A DNA stretch of 8,288 bases from Bacteroidota bacterium. GTDB lineage: Bacteria; Bacteroidota; Bacteroidia; Chitinophagales; Saprospiraceae. Location: positions 1 to 8,288 of the forward strand of contig JAGWYI010000163.1 in assembly GCA_018969455.1 (NCBI GenBank), given 5' to 3'. Position 1 is the first letter of the stretch. Each line of letters starts with the position of its first letter. Below, in pieces: positions 5,706-8,288 of the stretch. The notes beneath the pieces were generated by a model that saw only the letters and a program-made list of their open reading frames with translations, did no database searches and was not told the DNA's origin. The translations under genes were made by a program, and so were the position numbers.

Positions 5706-6920
5706 TCAATTGTACATGGGTGACAATTGGGGCATAAGGGCTGGAAAAGGGAAAGCAATCCGTTTTTGATCCAGCACCTCTTCCACCAAATTCAGATATT
5801 GTTCATCCACAATCTCGTGACTAAATTGCCTGTGAGCCTTTAGTCGGCCATTTTTACCCATCCGAACGTACGCCGAGCGGGGCAGGGTACAGCATTTTTC
5901 AAATATTTCCTTGAGCGAAGCAGTGTCACGGACGGGAACAAGAAACCCATTGAAATGATCATCCACTGCCTGTCGGCAGCCAGCCACATCTGTGGTAATG
6001 ATGGGCCTGGCCATAGACATTGCTTCCAACAGGGTACGAGACAAGCCTTCCCGGTACGAGGGAAGCACGATCCAATCGGAATCTGCAATGATCGGCCGTA
6101 CATCATTTACAGCGCCTAGATACCGGATAACGCCACTTTTAACCCATTGATCCAACTCCTCTTGTTTAATGTGCGCCGGATTACTAAAATCCAACATCCC
6201 CAAAATTTGAAAACAGGCATTCGGATGAATTGTTTTGATGTGCTTTGCAGCGCTTACAAATTCATATAATCCTTTGTCGTACAACAACCTGCCGATGTAG
6301 GTAAATACAATGCTTTGCGAGGCAGCTCGGGATTTTTTTTGAGGCACATAATCGTCTAGTTTAATCCCGCAGCCATTTACCACAGCCGTTTTTCTGCGCC
6401 TAACCAACCCGGAGTTGATCAACAATTCCTGATCATCCGAATTTTCCGTCAGTACTTTTTGGGCAAACAAAAATGAAATGGCGTATAGCATCCGAACGGC
6501 AATACCAACCAAATTTTTATGCAAAAAACTATAACCCAGGCCAGTAACCACACAAATTGAATTCACACCAGCCATTGCTGCCCCCAAATTGCCAAAAACA
6601 TTGGGCTGAACCCCAAAATGAATTACCATGGCGGGTTTATACCGCCGGTAAACGGAATAAAATTCACGCATCATGGCCAGGCATTTAACCGGATTGGTGC
6701 TATTTCGTGAAAAATGTGCCAAATGCCGATGCTTAACCCCAAAATGCACCTTGAGCTTTTCCACTGATGAATCATGTGGCGCAAGCACCATAACCTCATA
6801 ACCGGCCTTTTGTAAAGCCTGAATCAAATACAAACGATAATGATAAATGGTCCAGGTCAAATTAGCCACCAATATGACAAGTGGCTTTTGCGCTTTTGAT
6901 TGATAATAAATTTGAGACAT
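5706..6920 (-). CDS. Family-4 glycosyltransferase
   Basis: This 404-residue GT-B enzyme probably adds a sugar to a lipid-linked polysaccharide or O-antigen intermediate at the cytoplasmic face of the inner membrane. The N-terminal acceptor domain (about 14-190) has the ANLTWTIYHYRLYL opening, the HFGVQPNVFG segment (101-110) and VVTGLGYSF (124-132), as in Glyco_trans_4 proteins that act on undecaprenyl-linked substrates. The C-terminal donor domain has YIGRLLYDKG (Arg211, Lys216: diphosphate contacts) and an EX7E motif (E291, E299 in REGLSRTLLEAM). NGFLVPVRD follows at 324-332. There is no membrane segment. The start is the first ATG after a long leader. The gene is not in a visible polysaccharide cluster, so acceptor and donor cannot be named. 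Its stop codon abuts that of ung. Confidence 0.9.
   Translation of the reverse strand: MSQIYYQSKAQKPLVILVANLTWTIYHYRLYLIQALQKAGYEVMVLAPHDSSVEKLKVHFGVKHRHLAHFSRNSTNPVKCLAMMREFYSVYRRYKPAMVIHFGVQPNVFGNLGAAMAGVNSICVVTGLGYSFLHKNLVGIAVRMLYAISFLFAQKVLTENSDDQELLINSGLVRRRKTAVVNGCGIKLDDYVPQKKSRAASQSIVFTYIGRLLYDKGLYEFVSAAKHIKTIHPNACFQILGMLDFSNPAHIKQEELDQWVKSGVIRYLGAVNDVRPIIADSDWIVLPSYREGLSRTLLEAMSMARPIITTDVAGCRQAVDDHFNGFLVPVRDTASLKEIFEKCCTLPRSAYVRMGKNGRLKAHRQFSHEIVDEQYLNLVEEVLDQKRIAFPFPALMPQLSPMYN
5707..5729. repeat. Hairpin at the convergent ung / glycosyltransferase junction
   Basis: CAATTGT (5707-5713) pairs with ACAATTG (5723-5729) around a 9-nt loop. It sits at the very end of the glycosyltransferase coding region and immediately after the ung stop. 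No T-run follows on either strand, so it is at best a weak or factor-assisted bidirectional terminator. It is the only candidate at this junction. Confidence 0.35.
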
Positions 6921-7058
6921 AAAAAAGAGGTAGCATTACAAAGGGCGAGCCTTTGCATACATGCAAGTGTTTGTAAACCAGTAAAAGCGCTATTGAGGAG
7001 GAAATTCGGGACGTATTTCGAATAGAGGCAAATGCAAGGATTACTATTAAATACAGCG
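6921..7058 (-). other. Long 5' leader of the glycosyltransferase mRNA
   Basis: If transcription starts just downstream of the -7 box at 7059-7066, the leader is about 130 nt, far longer than for other genes here. It contains two overlapping inverted repeats: CAAAGG/CCTTTG (6939-6944 with 6950-6955, 5-nt loop) and TTGCAT/ATGCAA (6953-6958 with 6961-6966). These cannot form at the same time, so alternative folds are possible. I recognise no known riboswitch. Confidence 0.4.
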
Positions 7059-7087
7059 CAAAGGTAGGGGGCATTTCATTTCAACAA
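7059..7087 (-). promoter_or_regulatory. Bacteroidota-type promoter of the glycosyltransferase gene
   Basis: On the minus strand TACCTTTG (7066-7059) is a perfect -7 box. TTG at 7087-7085 lies 18 nt upstream, slightly closer than the usual 19-21. The start would be near 7054. Confidence 0.6.
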
Positions 7088-7354
7088 AAGATCTTCATAA
7101 TTACTTAACTTGAAGCATACCAATTTATGTAGCAAATGCGAAAATTCAAATTGTTAAATTATTAAAATTTAAAAAAATAAATATGTAAGTTGTTTTATGT
7201 TAATTTTTTAAATATTTACTTGATTTTATGTCGCCAATGTTAAGTTTTAAAACTACACTTGGCGGTTCTCGCGTAATGCGAATATATTCAGGCTTAAATT
7301 ATTGAAAATCATCGATTTATGTGTTGTCTAGTTTAAGTTTTCAGGCTGCGTTCT
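7088..7354. other. AT-rich intergenic stretch
   Basis: There is no gene on either strand. The 7130-7230 part is very AT-rich, with long A and T runs. The only ordered structure is the palindrome at 7232-7264. No T-run terminator is visible after the methyltransferase stop at 7355. Confidence 0.5.
7232..7264. repeat. 33-bp imperfect palindrome
   Basis: The outer arms CGCCAA/TTGGCG, the middle TGT/ACA and the central perfect dodecamer AGTTTTAAAACT are nested, separated by bulges of two bases (TA) and one base (C). It is symmetric about 7248. The centre is a perfect palindrome, so as DNA it suits binding by a dimer; as RNA it would need to open the central bases for a loop. It lies between two minus-strand genes, about 90 bp after the methyltransferase stop. 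Confidence 0.6.
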
Positions 7355-7879
7355 TCAACGTTTGCGCACAAACTCCCACACGGCGATGCCACAGGCAACT
7401 GCAACATTCAGAGAGTGTTTGGAGCCATATTGCGGAATTTCGATGGCGCCATCGCAATAGGGTAGTAGCATTTCATCTACACCATCCACCTCATTGCCTA
7501 AAATAAGAGCGCAAGGCAAAATGGCGCTCGCTTCAATTTGATGCAACCAGGTTTTGGCGGAGGTTTGTTCGAGTGCAAAAACACGATAGCCCTTTGATTT
7601 CAAATCTAAAACAGCGTCCAGGGTGTTTTCAGCATGTCTCCAACGTACCGTTTCAGTGCTGCCAAGGGCCGTTTTCAAAATTTCCCGGTGCGGCGGTTGT
7701 GCGGTTATGCCTGCTAAAATCAACTCCTCCAGGGCAAAGGCATCGGCAGTTCTGAATATCGAGCCTACATTTAATCCCGAGCGTATTTGATCCAAAATTA
7801 AAACCAGGGGAAATTTTTCGCCTGCACGAAATTCGGCCACACTCAACCGATTGAGTTCTGTAGTTTTTAGTTTTTCCAT
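7355..7879 (-). CDS. SpoU/TrmH-family RNA 2'-O-methyltransferase
   Basis: This 174-residue SPOUT-fold enzyme transfers a methyl group from S-adenosylmethionine to a ribose 2'-OH in tRNA or rRNA. The three family motifs are present: NVGSIFRTADAF (37-48; catalytic Arg43), LILGNEVDGV (125-134) and IEIPQYGSKHSLNVAVA (146-162), which forms the C-terminal knot. The PPHREI segment (62-67) is typical of the Bacteroidota subgroup. I start at the ATG at 7879 (MEKLKTTELNRLSV) because this gives the family length. A longer frame to 8014 would overlap the divergent miaE start and lacks family similarity. A -7 box ends 4 nt before this ATG, supporting the choice. The substrate (tRNA G18, C34 or 23S rRNA) cannot be read from sequence. 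Confidence 0.92.
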   Translation of the reverse strand: MEKLKTTELNRLSVAEFRAGEKFPLVLILDQIRSGLNVGSIFRTADAFALEELILAGITAQPPHREILKTALGSTETVRWRHAENTLDAVLDLKSKGYRVFALEQTSAKTWLHQIEASAILPCALILGNEVDGVDEMLLPYCDGAIEIPQYGSKHSLNVAVACGIAVWEFVRKR

Positions 7880-7883
7880 AGGG

Positions 7884-7914
7884 CAAAAATAGAAACTCCG
7901 ATCCGGAGCTGCAG
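7884..7914 (-). promoter_or_regulatory. Promoter of the methyltransferase gene, likely leaderless
   Basis: On the minus strand TATTTTTG (7891-7884) is a perfect -7 box, with CTG in place of TTG at 7914-7912 after a 20-nt spacer. Only 4 nt separate the box from the ATG, so transcription would begin at or next to the start codon. Confidence 0.55.
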
Positions 7915-7924
7915 GCAGGTTTTC

Positions 7925-7955
7925 TTTAAAAGTAAGGTTTGCCATCGTAAATTTG
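7925..7955 (+). promoter_or_regulatory. Promoter of miaE, likely leaderless
   Basis: TAAATTTG (7948-7955) is a perfect -7 box. TTT at 7925-7927, 20 nt upstream, is a weak -33 element. The box ends 4 nt before the ATG at 7960, the same spacing as in the divergent gene. Confidence 0.55.
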
Positions 7956-7959
7956 CGCC

Positions 7960-8288
7960 ATGGAAGACGCTTTGTATAACACCAAACTGGGATTGAAACT
8001 CCCCACCGATCCACGCTGGGTTAATCTGGCCGAGATGGACCTGGGAGAAATACTTACAGACCATGCCTATTGTGAACAAAAAGCAACCACGGCTTGCATC
8101 AGTTTGATACAAGCTTACCCCGACCGGGAAGAACTTGTACAGGCAGTTGCGCCCGTTGTAACCGAGGAGTGGAGCCACTTCCGATTGGTGTTACAGGAAT
8201 TGCATAAACGCAATTTGAAGCTGGGAAAACAACGCAAAGACTTGTATGTCAATGCTTTGCTTGATTTTCAAACAAAAGGAGGCGGACG
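7960..8288 (+). CDS. miaE: tRNA-(ms2io6A)-hydroxylase-like protein, N-terminal part
   Basis: The first 109 residues of a MiaE-type diiron protein are present; the family usually has about 190-250, so the gene runs off the right edge. MiaE hydroxylates the isopentenyl group of ms2i6A37 in tRNAs that read UNN codons, using O2. DHAYCEQKA (34-42; Glu39) and EEWSHF (69-74; Glu70, His73) match the first diiron ligands (E, then ExxH) of this ferritin-like fold. LPTDPRWV (14-21) fits the family N-terminus. The start is ATG 7960, 4 nt after a -7 box. It is divergent from an RNA methyltransferase gene with 80 bp between starts, and both products are likely to modify RNA. The remaining ligands lie outside the window, so a non-catalytic relative cannot be excluded. 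Confidence 0.9.
   Translation, partial: MEDALYNTKLGLKLPTDPRWVNLAEMDLGEILTDHAYCEQKATTACISLIQAYPDREELVQAVAPVVTEEWSHFRLVLQELHKRNLKLGKQRKDLYVNALLDFQTKGGG

Noticed and set aside
7880..8014. N-terminal extension of the RNA methyltransferase
   Set aside because: The 45 extra residues have no family similarity and would overlap the divergent miaE start. The ATG at 7879 gives the family length and sits behind a -7 box.

Overview
The window looks like chromosomal DNA from a Bacteroidota bacterium, most likely in or near the Saprospiraceae. Three things point there: a secreted protein with a type IX secretion (Por) C-terminal sorting domain, several promoters of the Bacteroidota form (TTG, about 20 nt, TAnnTTTG), and start codons without Shine-Dalgarno sequences. 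The family-level placement is an inference from protein flavour, not from a search.

Layout, left to right. Positions 1-1244 (minus) hold most of a dihydroorotase gene, cut by the window edge. Positions 1245-2954 are a 1.7-kb stretch with no convincing protein gene. It contains four copies of a ~107-bp repeat, two in each orientation. Copies 1 and 3 form a 103/107 identical inverted pair. Between the inner copies lies a self-contained promoter and strong intrinsic terminator that would make an RNA of about 100 nt. A minus-strand tRNA-Arg(UCU) gene follows (2955-3027) with its own promoter and terminator. Then come a minus-strand gene for a modular, T9SS-exported protein (3100-4968), the divergent uracil-DNA glycosylase gene ung (5019-5705), and a convergent family-4 glycosyltransferase gene (5706-6920, minus) whose stop codon directly abuts that of ung. 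A 434-bp AT-rich gap holds the glycosyltransferase promoter, its long leader and a 33-bp imperfect palindrome. The window ends with a divergent pair: a SpoU/TrmH-type RNA methyltransferase (7355-7879, minus) and the start of a MiaE-type tRNA hydroxylase (7960-8288, plus, cut by the edge).

The protein genes are mostly single-gene transcription units with unrelated housekeeping jobs: pyrimidine synthesis, uracil repair, polysaccharide assembly, RNA modification and one exported protein. The only visible functional pairing is the last two genes, both RNA-modifying, which share an 80-bp promoter region in which each -7 box sits exactly 4 nt from the ATG, suggesting leaderless mRNAs. The most unusual part is the repeat-bounded non-coding island at about 1.3-2.6 kb. 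Nothing in the window is a recognisable defence system, CRISPR array, transposase or prophage.
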